Notes: generated by a model from the letters alone, not told the origin. A stretch of 21,530 nt of DNA from JACPHB01 sp964495505 (GCA_964495505.1 CAZBVM010000008.1:1-21530); one strand, 5' to 3'; positions 6,544 to 14,337 are shown, counted from the stretch's first letter. Program-made: numbers and translations.

Positions 6544-7548
6544 AACAACTGCTGATTTTTTGATTTCTTGAGTTAATTTTTTAACTAAATCGCCGTTTTC
6601 TTTAAGATACTGGCGGCTAGCCTCAACGCCCTGGCCCAATTTTTGGTTTTCATAATTGATCCAGGTTCCTGATTTTGACAAGACATTGTATTTAAGCCCG
6701 CAGTTTATTACATCGCCTTCGCGCGAAATTCCCTCGTTATACATAATGTCAAATTCGGCGATTTTAAACGGCGCCGCAACTTTATTTTTTACAACTTTTA
6801 CCGTTACTCGATTGCCTATAGCGTCATCGCCTTTTTTAATCTGGGCGTTACGGCGAACATCTAAACGAACCGAAGAATAAAATTTCAAAGCCATACCGCC
6901 GGGCTGGGTTTCGGGATTGCCAAAAAATACCCCGATTTTCATTCGCAGCTGATTAATAAAAATAACCGCGGTGTTGCTTTTAGCCGCAATGGCGTTAAGT
7001 TTTCTAAGCGCTTGAGACATGAGCCGCGCCTGAAGCCCCATGTGCTGGTCGCCCATCTCGCCCTCAATTTCCGCCCTCGGCGTCAAAGCTGCCACCGAAT
7101 CAACAACAATCACGTCGCAGGCGTTTGAACGCACCAAACTCTCAACAATTTCAAGCGCCTGCTCACCGTTGTCCGGCTGGGAAATCAATAGGTCATTGAC
7201 CCGAACTCCTATTTTTTTGGCGTATTCAGGGTCCAGGGCGTGTTCGGCATCCACAAAAGCGGCTAAGCCGCCTTTTTTTTGAGCTTCGGCGACAACATGC
7301 AGGGCAAGGGTGGTTTTACCGGATGATTCCGGACCGTAAATTTCAATAATCCGCCCACGCGGCATTCCTCCAACTCCGAGCGCTAAATCTAAAGAAAGCG
7401 AGCCGGTTGAAATGACGTCAACGTCAACTTTAGGAACTTCGCCGAGTTTCATTATTGAACCGTCGCCAAAACGCTCCCTTAAGGTTTTTACGGTGTCATC
7501 TAAAGTTTTGGATTTATCGCTTTTTATCTCTTTTGTTTGTTTAGACAT
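6535..7548 (-). CDS. recA: RecA recombinase
   Basis: ATP-dependent strand-exchange protein for homologous recombination and the SOS response. 337 residues. N-terminal helix, then Walker A GPESSGKT (72-79), the catalytic Glu region AFVDAEHALDPEYA, Walker B DVIVVDSVAALTP, loop L1 (GEMGDQHMGLQARLMSQALRKL, within about 150-175) and loop L2/ATP cap (INQLRMKIGVFFGNPETQPGG). The C-terminal domain is present but the acidic tail typical of E. coli RecA is short or absent. The start ATG is preceded by AT-rich DNA with no clear ribosome-binding site. No LexA-type box was seen upstream. Confidence 0.97.
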   Translation of the reverse strand: MSKQTKEIKSDKSKTLDDTVKTLRERFGDGSIMKLGEVPKVDVDVISTGSLSLDLALGVGGMPRGRIIEIYGPESSGKTTLALHVVAEAQKKGGLAAFVDAEHALDPEYAKKIGVRVNDLLISQPDNGEQALEIVESLVRSNACDVIVVDSVAALTPRAEIEGEMGDQHMGLQARLMSQALRKLNAIAAKSNTAVIFINQLRMKIGVFFGNPETQPGGMALKFYSSVRLDVRRNAQIKKGDDAIGNRVTVKVVKNKVAAPFKIAEFDIMYNEGISREGDVINCGLKYNVLSKSGTWINYENQKLGQGVEASRQYLKENGDLVKKLTQEIKKSAVVLS

Positions 7549-7650
7549 ATATTTATTAAAATTTCTAATTTCTAATTTCTAATTTTTATTAAATTTATAA
7601 TTAATTCATTGAAAATTCAATGAAAATTGTAAATTGATAATTGAAAATTA

Positions 7651-8310
7651 CTATGGTGTTTCTCTAAAAATTTGTCTGATTATTTTTGTAACTTTGCCGA
7701 AATTATTTATGGCCCGAATTTCTATAATGTTTAGTCCAGCCGCTAATTTAACGTTTTTTTCAAAACTACCATTAGAATCAACATACGTGTTCTCTCCGTT
7801 AATTGTCAAGTCAATTCCATTATTGGTTTTTCCGTTTACTAAAATACTTTCCTCTTTAGTAATCACATCTTCGCTTGGTTTTATTACTAAACTTGGCGGC
7901 CCTATCAAAAAATTGAACTGATACCAAAGATAACCAAAAAGAAGCACCAGAGCAAGCGTGCCAGCAAAAACCATAAATTTACTTTGTGTCAGAATAAAAA
8001 ATGAATAACTTGGGTAAGCTGGCGCAAGCGGTATAGTTGAGGCCCCTAATTCAAACTTATTTTTATACATTTTCATAATTTCGTCTTTATCGATATCTAA
8101 AAATTTTGATAATCTTTTTAAAATGCCGTCGCGATAAACTGACGGCGGTAATTTTTCAAATTGCCCCGCTTCCATTGCTTCCAAATGATAAAGCTGAATT
8201 TTAGTTAGTTCGCTGAGTTTTTCCAAACTAAAATTTTTGCTTTGCCTCCTTTCTTTTAAAAGTTCGGAAAGGTTTTGCTCGTTTTTATTGGGATTCATTG
8301 GTTTTATCAT
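7651..8310 (-). CDS. RodZ-like protein: cytoplasmic helix-turn-helix, one membrane segment, extracytoplasmic beta domain
   Basis: 219 residues. Residues about 12-75 form an HTH_25/RodZ-type helix-turn-helix (LSELLKERRQSKNFSLEKLSELTKIQLYHLEAMEAGQFEKLP, quoted here as its span only in outline: starts LSELLKERR, ends FEKLP). One hydrophobic segment lies at about 112-132 (FMVFAGTLALVLLFGYLW). The C-terminal part (about 138-219) is a beta-rich extracellular domain with VNGKTNNGIDLTINGE and a GLNIIEIRAINNFGK motif, as in Glucodextranase-B/Big-like domains of Gram-positive and CPR RodZ-like proteins. RodZ links MreB to the membrane in cell-shape control. It overlaps the end of ftsK by 14-26 nt (start at either of two Met codons, MIKPM), so the pair is probably co-translated. 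No mreB is in the window. Confidence 0.85.
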   Translation of the reverse strand: MIKPMNPNKNEQNLSELLKERRQSKNFSLEKLSELTKIQLYHLEAMEAGQFEKLPPSVYRDGILKRLSKFLDIDKDEIMKMYKNKFELGASTIPLAPAYPSYSFFILTQSKFMVFAGTLALVLLFGYLWYQFNFLIGPPSLVIKPSEDVITKEESILVNGKTNNGIDLTINGENTYVDSNGSFEKNVKLAAGLNIIEIRAINNFGKVTKIIRQIFRETP

Positions 8311-10441
8311 GGTTAAATTTATCCAAATAAACCTCTCGCGGTTTGGCGCCGTCGCCAGGACCGATTAATCCATATTCCTCCATAATATCTAAAAGCCGGG
8401 CTGCCCTAGCATATCCTACGCTAAGCCGCCTTTGAAGAAGTGAAGCCGACGCTTTTTTGGCCTGAAAAACGACAGCTCTGGCTTCAGCTAACAATTCATC
8501 TTCCTCTCCGCTAACTGGCAGATCAAACCTGTTTGAATTTGAAAAGTCGGGTTCTGGAGAAAAAATTGCCGGTTCTTCAACTTCACCACTTTCTCTAGTT
8601 GGGTTCTTTTCCGCAATATAATCAACCACTCTTTTAATTTCACGCTCCAAAATATAAACTCCCTGAAGCCGTCGCGGCTTACTGGAATCGCCGGGCATAT
8701 ACAGCATGTCACCGTTTCCTAAAAGTTTTTCCGCTCCTGCCATATCAATTATTGTGCGCGAATCAACTTGAGACGGAACCTGAAGCGCTATGCGGCTTGT
8801 GATATTAGCTTTAATCAAACCGGTCAAAACCTCCACCGATGGCCTTTGAGTAGAAACGATAAGATGAATTCCAACAGCTCGCGCCATCTGCGCCAAACGG
8901 ATAATTGTTCCTTCAACTTCTCTACCAAAAGCCGCCATAAGATCAGCCAATTCATCAATAATAATTACAAGATAGGGCATAAAAGAGTTTTCCCGCTGTT
9001 TTTTAAAAACAATATTATTAAAACTTGAAATATCTCTGGCGTTAAACTCTGAAAGAACTTCGTAACGGCGTTCCATCTCAGAAACTGCCCAACGCAAAGC
9101 GTTGATTGATTTTTTCCCATCGCTTAAAACCGGGGTTAAAAGATGGGGCAGGTCGCGATAATACGCCAGTTCAACCCTCTTGGGATCAATAAGTATAAAC
9201 TTCAATTGCTCCGGGCCGTTCCGCCAAATAAGTGAAGTAATTATGCTGTGAATGGAAACGGACTTGCCAGAACCGGTGGCTCCGGCAATAAGAAGATGTG
9301 GCATTTTTGAAAGATCGGCAAAAACCGGCGCGCCAGAAACATCGCGGCCTAAAGCAAACGTTAAAGCGCCGGATTTATTAAAATCATCCAAATCAAGCAA
9401 ACTGCCAAGCCGCACTAATGCGATTGATTTATTGGGTACCTCAATACCAACCAAAGCTTTGCCTGGTATTGGCGCTTCAATTCTTAAAGGATGGGCCGCC
9501 AAAGCCAGCGCTAAATCGTTGTGAAGAGTAACAATTTTACTAATTTTCACGCCCTGAGCCGGTCTTAACGTATATTGAGTAACGGTTGGACCGATGTTTA
9601 CTTCTCCCATTTCAACGTCAATGCCAAAATTTTGAAGCGTTCGTCTGATGATATTAGCGTTGGCTTTGATATCGCCCGACATCGGCCGGCTCTCAACTCG
9701 TTCCAATAAATCTATTACCGGCGAATTATACGCGCCGCTTTTCTCCCTGCGGGAGATGTCCCGTAGGGACATAAATTTTTTAGCTTCTTCTTCGCTTTCC
9801 CAAATCTCGCTTTGCGGGGGAAAAGACGGTTTGCCTATTTCCGACGCCACTTCCCGTTTTTCTTCTTTTGCCCCGCCCTGCGGGGCTTGATTAACAATCA
9901 CCGGTTCTTCAGCCGCTGTGCTTTTTTCCTCTTTCTCATCATCCTCGTCTTTTCCTATTTTGAGCGGAATGTTTAAAGCCATTACCAATGAAATAAAAAT
10001 AAAAGAAACTAAAAGCACCAAAGAAGCCCAGAAACCGAATATTTTATTTAAAGATGCCGCTATGGCATAGCCAACCAAGCCGGCATAGTTATTTTCTGAG
10101 TAAAGTTCTAAAATCCCGAGTATTGAAACGAAAAGCAGGAACGCGCCAAAGATGGTCGCAAAATATAAATGCTCTCGGCGCGATTTTAAGAATTCATAAG
10201 TCATTAACAAAAAAATGACCGGCAAAATAAAATAGCCCCAGCCGAATAAATAACCAAAAGATTTCAATGTCAATTCGCCGAAAGGCCCGGCTTTATGCCA
10301 AATGCTTAAAAGTATGATGACAGCAAAACTAAAAAAAAGAATGGCTAAAATGGCTTTTTTAGTTTGCTCGTCCAAATCAAAAAGCGGTTTTTTTACCGCC
10401 ACCGCGGCGAGTTTTTCTTTTAACTTCTTTTTCTTTGCCAT
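8285..10441 (-). CDS. ftsK: DNA translocase FtsK/SpoIIIE
   Basis: Membrane-anchored hexameric DNA pump that clears chromosomes through the division septum. 718 residues. Four membrane segments at about 29-48, 63-83, 92-112 and 133-155. A charged Glu/Lys/Pro linker follows (160-235), much shorter than in E. coli, then the alpha/beta motor with Walker A GATGSGKS (387-394), ILIDPKRVEL, and Walker B VIIIDELADLM. QVPSQVDSRTIIDMAGAEKLLG and the C-terminal gamma winged helix (ASASLLQRRLSVGYARAARLLD, about 660-680, which reads KOPS-type sites) close the protein. The linker contains two short palindromic DNA elements (9743-9771 and 9870-9886). The ATG lies 7 nt from TAGAAT, with TTGCTT 17 bp upstream, so the mRNA is predicted leaderless. 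Confidence 0.96.
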   Translation of the reverse strand: MAKKKKLKEKLAAVAVKKPLFDLDEQTKKAILAILFFSFAVIILLSIWHKAGPFGELTLKSFGYLFGWGYFILPVIFLLMTYEFLKSRREHLYFATIFGAFLLFVSILGILELYSENNYAGLVGYAIAASLNKIFGFWASLVLLVSFIFISLVMALNIPLKIGKDEDDEKEEKSTAAEEPVIVNQAPQGGAKEEKREVASEIGKPSFPPQSEIWESEEEAKKFMSLRDISRREKSGAYNSPVIDLLERVESRPMSGDIKANANIIRRTLQNFGIDVEMGEVNIGPTVTQYTLRPAQGVKISKIVTLHNDLALALAAHPLRIEAPIPGKALVGIEVPNKSIALVRLGSLLDLDDFNKSGALTFALGRDVSGAPVFADLSKMPHLLIAGATGSGKSVSIHSIITSLIWRNGPEQLKFILIDPKRVELAYYRDLPHLLTPVLSDGKKSINALRWAVSEMERRYEVLSEFNARDISSFNNIVFKKQRENSFMPYLVIIIDELADLMAAFGREVEGTIIRLAQMARAVGIHLIVSTQRPSVEVLTGLIKANITSRIALQVPSQVDSRTIIDMAGAEKLLGNGDMLYMPGDSSKPRRLQGVYILEREIKRVVDYIAEKNPTRESGEVEEPAIFSPEPDFSNSNRFDLPVSGEEDELLAEARAVVFQAKKASASLLQRRLSVGYARAARLLDIMEEYGLIGPGDGAKPREVYLDKFNHDKTNESQ
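9743..9771. repeat. Two back-to-back hairpins in the ftsK linker
   Basis: CTCCC-TGC-GGGAG (9743-9755) and TGTCCC-GTA-GGGACA (9757-9771), both perfect. They encode FMSLRDISRREKSGA-type residues in the linker between membrane domain and motor, where length is not conserved. Confidence 0.5.
9870..9886. repeat. Short GC-rich hairpin in the ftsK linker
   Basis: GCCCCGC-CCT-GCGGGGC, perfect 7-bp stem, encoding APQGGA in a Glu/Lys-rich linker. Its GCGGGG arm matches the alternating hairpins at 16502-16527. Confidence 0.45.
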
Positions 10442-10447
10442 AAATTT

Positions 10448-10476
10448 ATTCTAAAATAAAATCCCGCCGAAAGCAA
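10448..10476 (-). promoter_or_regulatory. Promoter of ftsK
   Basis: On the minus strand TTGCTT (10476-10471), 17-bp spacer, TAGAAT (10453-10448), then 6 nt to the ATG. The -35 lies in the loop of the hairpin that ends the upstream dehydrogenase gene. Confidence 0.5.
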
Positions 10477-10492
10477 TAGCTTAAAGCGGGAT
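10451..10492 (-). terminator. Intrinsic terminator after the nucleotide-sugar dehydrogenase gene
   Basis: ATCCCGC (10461-10467) pairs with GCGGGAT (10486-10492), with inner AAGC/GCTT pairing. On the minus strand the stem is followed by TTTTATTTT. Confidence 0.6.
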
Positions 10493-10511
10493 AAATATTA
10501 TTTTTAATTTT

Positions 10512-11402
10512 TTATTTTTCGGATTTTGTATCGTTAATATGCCCCGAAACGTCTTCAATAGAAAGCCCTTGGCTAGCCAAAAGCTTAATATTAAAATCTC
10601 TGTCAGACATTAAAAATTCTACACATTCTCTAAGTCCTAAAACTTCAAGAAAAGAAATTAGCGCGTCAAGATCTTTTGGAAAACAGTATCCGCCAAATCC
10701 GCGGTAACCGCCGTGGTTAACATCTAAATGGGAATCGCCGATTCTGAAATCCGCCGCCATTCCTTTGCGGACATTTTCATAGTCAACTCCCAATTTTTCG
10801 CAAAGCATACTTAATAGATTCGCGAAATTCACTTTTCTTGCGAAATGAATGTTGCCTCCGTATTTGATAATTTCAGCTTCGGTGGCAGTAATCCTGATTT
10901 GCTTATAAGTTGAGAGTCCCCAAGGCGACATAAACGGCGCTTTTGGCAAGATTGAAAGCACAAGGTGGGCTGCGTCAATACTTTGCGCGGTAAAACCGAC
11001 GATTTGTCGGTCCGGCTTTGTAAAATCCTCCCAGGCCTTTTTTTCCGTTAAAAATTCGGGATTAAACAGCATTTTACATCGAGAAGTAAGTTTTTGAAGA
11101 AATTCGGTTGTACCGGGAGGCACCGTTGATTTAATCACTATGATTTTAGAATAGTATTTATTAATACTATTAAAAGCGCGGTTTACCTCTGATAAATCGC
11201 AGCCGCCATCAGAGCCGCGGGGCGTTGGCACGGCAATAAAAATAATATTGGCCGTATTGATATTGTCAAAATAACCCTTTTTATAATCTATGTCATATAA
11301 AAACAAATCTTCGCCTCTTTTATAGCCGTTTTCCTCAAACCAGCGCTTTAGTGGAGTGCCGACCATTCCGACGCCGATTATTCCGATTTTCCATTCCTTC
11401 AT
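10512..11402 (-). CDS. UDP-glucose/GDP-mannose dehydrogenase family protein, short form
   Basis: NAD-dependent nucleotide-sugar 6-dehydrogenase family, oxidising a sugar nucleotide to a uronic acid for surface polysaccharide. Residues 1-130 are the Rossmann domain (KIGIIGVGMVG at 5-15, VPTPRGSDG, STVPPGTTE). Then comes the central helical domain with TEAEIIKYGGN (Lys180, Asn184) and the catalytic Cys240 in GFGGYCFPKD. The protein stops at 296 residues, whereas typical UGD has 390-450, so the C-terminal nucleotide-binding domain is missing. I chose ATG 11402 because the promoter (TTGCCT-17-TATATA, 11477-11449) lies upstream of it and would exclude the longer ORF that starts at 11477; GGGG stands before this ATG. 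Promoter, leader and first 11 codons are duplicated at 12824-12941. Confidence 0.85.
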   Translation of the reverse strand: MKEWKIGIIGVGMVGTPLKRWFEENGYKRGEDLFLYDIDYKKGYFDNINTANIIFIAVPTPRGSDGGCDLSEVNRAFNSINKYYSKIIVIKSTVPPGTTEFLQKLTSRCKMLFNPEFLTEKKAWEDFTKPDRQIVGFTAQSIDAAHLVLSILPKAPFMSPWGLSTYKQIRITATEAEIIKYGGNIHFARKVNFANLLSMLCEKLGVDYENVRKGMAADFRIGDSHLDVNHGGYRGFGGYCFPKDLDALISFLEVLGLRECVEFLMSDRDFNIKLLASQGLSIEDVSGHINDTKSEK

Positions 11403-11488
11403 TCCCCAGCCCCTGTTTGGTATAAAATTATCAAAAAACTTTATGGTATATATACCTGAAACTCTTTTAAAAGGCAAGTGATTTCAAA
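11371..11488. repeat. 118-bp direct repeat, copy 1 (promoter, leader and first codons of the dehydrogenase)
   Basis: Matches 12824-12941 with a single visible difference (T/C, in TTCATTCCCC versus TTCATCCCCC). Read on the minus strand it contains a promoter (TTGCCT, 17 bp, TATATA), the palindrome GGTATATATACC around the -10, a leader of about 40 nt and codons 1-11 (MKEWKIGIIGV). Confidence 0.95.
11445..11477 (-). promoter_or_regulatory. Promoter with palindromic operator-like -10 region (dehydrogenase)
   Basis: TTGCCT is the complement of 11472-11477 and TATATA of 11449-11454, 17 bp apart. The -10 is embedded in the perfect 12-bp palindrome GGTATATATACC (11445-11456), a possible repressor site. 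The same arrangement is repeated at 12898-12930. Confidence 0.55.
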
Positions 11489-11517
11489 TTTTAATAAAAA
11501 CCATCAAGATAAAATAT

Positions 11518-11745
11518 CTACAATAATTTAATAAATTCTTCAATGGTAAGGGCAGATTGTTTAATAATAGATTTTAGAGTTTTTGGAGTTAAATCTTTGC
11601 GATGAAACGGAATTGTAATTCTCAAATTTTTCTTATCCAAATGCCGCAGTTGAATATGACTGCCGGATTGGTGAAATTCATAAAACCGAGCCTTCTTCAA
11701 AGCTCGGATTACTAAAGATGACGGGATGCGAGGAAGTTTAGGCAC
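11518..11745 (-). CDS. hicA: HicA-type toxin (mRNA interferase)
   Basis: 75 residues with the HicA/YcfA double-stranded-RNA-binding-like fold: the family core GSHIQLRHLDKK, the following ITIPFHRKDLTPKTLKSIIKQ, and LTIEEFIKLL. The catalytic His is the one in GSH. HicA cleaves mRNA and is silenced by HicB. The start is GTG (complement of 11743-11745), only 4 nt after the hicB stop, so hicB and hicA form one transcript with the antitoxin first. Confidence 0.92.
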   Translation of the reverse strand: MPKLPRIPSSLVIRALKKARFYEFHQSGSHIQLRHLDKKNLRITIPFHRKDLTPKTLKSIIKQSALTIEEFIKLL

Positions 11746-11749
11746 AAAT

Positions 11750-11992
11750 TTACATTGTGATATTAACTTTTTCTCTGATTCTTGCTGGCAAATTACTGAA
11801 AGATAACGCTTTTTCTTTTAAAATTGCTTCTAAATAGCACCGAATGGCATCTTTTGCCATTTCTCTTGAGTGTTTTAAATTATCACCCTCGGTTACAAGA
11901 CCAGGAAGTTTTGGAACGGTAATGGTATACCCAGCTCCATTAGACTCAAATATCGCATCATATTCGTAAATTTTTTCTTTATGCTTTTTCAT
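11750..11992 (-). CDS. hicB: HicB-type antitoxin
   Basis: 80 residues from ATG 11992 (MKKHKEKIYEYDAIFE). The partial RNase-H-like HicB fold is visible: GYTITVPKLPGLVTEGDNLKHSREMAKDA-type core (family consensus: hydrophobic strand, PxLPG, T-GD, AKDAI). It lacks a clear C-terminal DNA-binding domain, as in short HicB proteins. The start is chosen over the longer in-frame reading because a strong promoter (TTGACT-17-TATAAT, 12028-12000) ends 8 nt before this ATG, which predicts a leaderless message. Confidence 0.9.
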   Translation of the reverse strand: MKKHKEKIYEYDAIFESNGAGYTITVPKLPGLVTEGDNLKHSREMAKDAIRCYLEAILKEKALSFSNLPARIREKVNITM

Positions 11993-11999
11993 TAATTTA

Positions 12000-12028
12000 A
12001 TTATACTAAAACAAAAGTGTCGAGTCAA
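12000..12028 (-). promoter_or_regulatory. Promoter of hicBA
   Basis: TTGACT (complement of 12023-12028), 17-bp spacer and TATAAT (complement of 12000-12005). The hicB ATG follows the -10 by 7 nt. Confidence 0.7.
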
Positions 12029-12081
12029 ATAGTTAGGCGAGACCTTGTATACATAATGACAAAAAAATAGTTTGGCCTTTT

Positions 12082-12855
12082 TTAAAACGCGATATTTCTA
12101 AGTTCTACCGAGCTTTGCCAAACATATCCGCGTTGTTCCAGCAATTTTCTCTGATAAGAAATGTGTGCCGCGCCGAATTTAATTCCGACAATGCGTGGAT
12201 TCTTTTCCTGAATAATTTTATCAAAACGTTCCATTAATATTTCGTCACGGGGCTTCCCTATCGCATCAAGCATTAAATTGACCATGGTTTGATCAGACCA
12301 AAAAAAATAAAACCATCGCCAAAATCTTTTTTAGTAAATCGTTCTTCCTCAATACTTTTTACGGCTCTTTTGACGAACTCAACAACTTCTTTTTTACGGT
12401 CCGACGTCAAGCGAATAAGATCTTTCTGGCGTTCGGCCAAGAACTGTTGCAGTTTTTCGTCATTTTTAAGTCGAGCAAAGAATTCGGCGTCCCCGGACTC
12501 CCATCCCGGTTTAGAGTAATCAAATGCGCTGCCTTCACCAACTAACTTCAGGTATTTTTTGAATCTCATCCGTAGTTTCTTCTTGGTCTAGCGGCAAACC
12601 TTCATATAAAACCGCTTCCGCCTCTTCAAGAATTTTTGCAACTGCTTCGAAATACTCCTTATCACCACCATGATTCATTCCGACAAAGACAACTCGTCGT
12701 TTCGTCTCGGGGTGCTCGTAGTAATGCGCATATGTATAAATTCCGTCCTGTTTTACAACAAATTCTCCCCAGAACAAACTATCTTGTTTACCCATTGAGC
12801 AAGCCCCGAAAAGTAATGAGAAAACGCCGATTATTCCGATTTTCCATTCCTTCAT
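12082..12855 (-). pseudogene. TraB/ChaN-like (GumN/PrgY) putative lipoprotein, broken by two frameshifts
   Basis: Three overlapping minus-strand frames join into one TraB-type protein. Part 1 (12535-12855) starts MKEWKIGIIGVFSLLFGACS, a lipoprotein-like signal with Cys19, then RRVVFVGMNHGGDKEYFEAV and AEAVLYEGLP, the N-terminal TraB motifs (G-x-x-H; E-G). Part 2 (up to 12573) runs KKYLKLVGEGSAFDYSKPGW to KDFGDGFIFF. Part 3 (from about 12300 to 12082) runs WSDQTMVNLMLDAIGKPRDE to RIVGIKFGAAHISYQRKLLE, with the C-terminal G-x-x-H motif. The shifts fall at an A6 run (near 12553-12558) and a T8 run (12299-12307), so sequencing error at homopolymers is possible, but both shifts would have to be wrong. 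Its first 11 codons, leader and promoter are identical to those of the dehydrogenase. TraB-family function in bacteria is poorly known. Confidence 0.72.
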
Positions 12856-12941
12856 CCCCCAGCCCCTGTTTGGTATAAAATTATCAAAAAACTTTATGGT
12901 ATATATACCTGAAACTCTTTTAAAAGGCAAGTGATTTCAAA
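12824..12941. repeat. 118-bp direct repeat, copy 2 (upstream of the TraB-like gene)
   Basis: Second copy of 11371-11488. The two copies flank hicA, hicB and most of the TraB-like gene (11489-12823). The fused start gives the TraB-like protein the residues MKEWKIGIIGV, which in the other gene form the first Rossmann strand. Confidence 0.95.
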
Positions 12942-12951
12942 CCTGAAACAG

Positions 12952-12980
12952 TTGCGCGACCGGTAACGTTATGTTATTTA
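12952..12980 (+). promoter_or_regulatory. Probable promoter of the FBP aldolase/phosphatase gene
   Basis: TTGCGC (12952-12957), 17-bp spacer, TATTTA (12975-12980). The start codon follows with a GAGG ribosome-binding site at 13015-13018. Confidence 0.45.
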
Positions 12981-13025
12981 TAAAGCAAATATACGGCACA
13001 TTAACATATACCAAAGAGGCGCCCG

Positions 13026-14159
13026 ATGAAAAAAATCACTTTTTCGGTGATAAAGGCGGATGTCGGCTCTATCGGCGGGCATACAAAACCGTCAACTCGG
13101 ATGCTTTTATCGGCAAAAAAATGGATTGATTACGCGATACAAAAAAATCTTCTCATTGACGGCATGGTTACTCACACCGGCGACGATATTGCGCTTATTA
13201 TGAGCCATAGCTTGGGAGTTGGAGCCGATGAAATCCATCAGTTCGCTTGGGATTGTTTTATTCAAGCAACGGAATTGGCGTCGCATGACGGATTATACGG
13301 CGCGGGACAGGATTTGCTCGTTGACGCTCCTTCAGGAAATATCCGAGGTGCCGGTCCAGGGGTGGCGGAAATTGAATTTGTTCGCGACTCTGAAAATAAA
13401 AACCGGCCGGCGGAAGCTTTGCTCGTATTCGCGGCCGATAAATGCGGACCGGGAGCGTACAACTATCCACTTTACTCGGTTTTTTGCAACCCGATGCACG
13501 ATGGCGGATTGCTTTTAAACCCAAAGATGAGAAAGGGTTTTATTTTTACCACTATTGACATGGATGCCAGCGGTGGCGACAAAATCATTCGCCTTGAGGC
13601 ACCGGAACGGATATGGGACATCGCAATCCTGCTGCAAAATCCCGACAGATTCGCAATTGAATCTATAGAGTCGCGATACGCGCCGGAAGAGCGAATTGTT
13701 TCCGTTTCAGCAACGCGGCTTCATAATATTGCCGGAAAATACACCGGTAAAGACGATCCGGTGGCGATTGTGCGCACCCAGGGAATGTTTCCAGCGCCGG
13801 AAGAAGTTATAGAACCGTATATGCTCGGCCACTACGTTACCGGCGACGCGCGCGGCTCGCACGTAATGCCGATTATGCCCGTTGCCATTAATACCGCGGT
13901 GGCCGGTCCGTATTGCCTTCCGATTGTGTCCTGCCTTGCATTTTCAATGGATAATGACGGAAAATTTACTTCCGAATATGTTGATATTTTTGGCGACAGC
14001 GCTTGGGACGCGACGCGGATTAAGGTCCAGCAAAAAGCCGATGAATGGCGGCGGCAGGGATTTATCGGGCCGACAATGGCATCTCACGCCGAATTGGCTT
14101 ACACCGGCATTGTCGACGCACTAAAAGCGCTTGACAGCGAGTTTATATTAAGAAAATAA
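13026..14159 (+). CDS. Archaeal-type (class V) fructose-1,6-bisphosphate aldolase/phosphatase
   Basis: Bifunctional FBPA/P: condenses glyceraldehyde 3-phosphate and DHAP to fructose 1,6-bisphosphate and then dephosphorylates it to fructose 6-phosphate, committing carbon to gluconeogenesis. 377 residues, normal length. Hallmarks: TFSVIKADVGSIGGH at the N-terminus, THTGDDIALIMSH (metal-binding Asp pair 53-54), GAGQDLLVDAPSGN, DMDASGGDK, GKYTGKDDP with Tyr239 and Lys242 in the Y-x-x-K spacing of the Schiff-base pair, and HYVTGDARGSHVMP. The start has a GAGG site 7 nt upstream. It stands alone between the hicBA region and an intrinsic terminator. The family is common in archaea and early-branching bacteria; here it probably supplies hexose phosphates for the mutase and sugar-nucleotide enzymes. 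Confidence 0.95.
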   Translation: MKKITFSVIKADVGSIGGHTKPSTRMLLSAKKWIDYAIQKNLLIDGMVTHTGDDIALIMSHSLGVGADEIHQFAWDCFIQATELASHDGLYGAGQDLLVDAPSGNIRGAGPGVAEIEFVRDSENKNRPAEALLVFAADKCGPGAYNYPLYSVFCNPMHDGGLLLNPKMRKGFIFTTIDMDASGGDKIIRLEAPERIWDIAILLQNPDRFAIESIESRYAPEERIVSVSATRLHNIAGKYTGKDDPVAIVRTQGMFPAPEEVIEPYMLGHYVTGDARGSHVMPIMPVAINTAVAGPYCLPIVSCLAFSMDNDGKFTSEYVDIFGDSAWDATRIKVQQKADEWRRQGFIGPTMASHAELAYTGIVDALKALDSEFILRK

Positions 14160-14162
14160 ATT

Positions 14163-14182
14163 ACGGAGCTCTCCGTTTTTTT
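14163..14182 (+). terminator. Intrinsic terminator after FBP aldolase/phosphatase
   Basis: Perfect ACGGAG-CT-CTCCGT stem followed by T7, starting 4 nt after the stop codon. Confidence 0.85.
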
Positions 14183-14218
14183 ATTGAAATAAAAAAACCG
14201 CAGGTAAACAAAACATTA

Positions 14219-14262
14219 AAATTAACGCGCAATTTGCCGATCGGCGCGGAGTGCGTTAATTT
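14219..14262. repeat. Inverted repeat with internal palindrome
   Basis: AAATTAACGC (14219-14228) pairs with GCGTTAATTT (14253-14262). The loop contains the 10-bp palindrome GCCGATCGGC. It lies in the gene-free stretch 14160-14521, which shows no coding sequence. Confidence 0.6.
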
Positions 14263-14305
14263 ACCATATAAAATTCCCCGGGATGACTTATGCAGTCGGT
14301 ATTTG

Positions 14306-14337
14306 TATAATAAATTAGCTATAGCTAATTTATTATA
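14306..14337. repeat. Perfect 32-bp palindrome
   Basis: The left half ends ATTAGCTA and the right half begins TAGCTAAT. All 16 base pairs match with no spacer; AT-rich apart from AGCT-type centres. It could be an operator, cruciform or recombination site. Confidence 0.8.

Noticed and set aside
7549..7650. Terminator or regulatory repeat between recA and the RodZ-like gene
   Set aside because: Only AT-rich tandem TTCTAATTT and AAAATTCAAT-type repeats; no GC stem or promoter that I can defend.
11403..11477. Longer start (MPFKRVSGIY...) for the dehydrogenase, and likewise 12856-12930 for the TraB-like gene
   Set aside because: The upstream codons overlap the predicted promoter, and the Rossmann-fold motif begins properly at the inner ATG. 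The identity of the two extensions comes from the DNA repeat.
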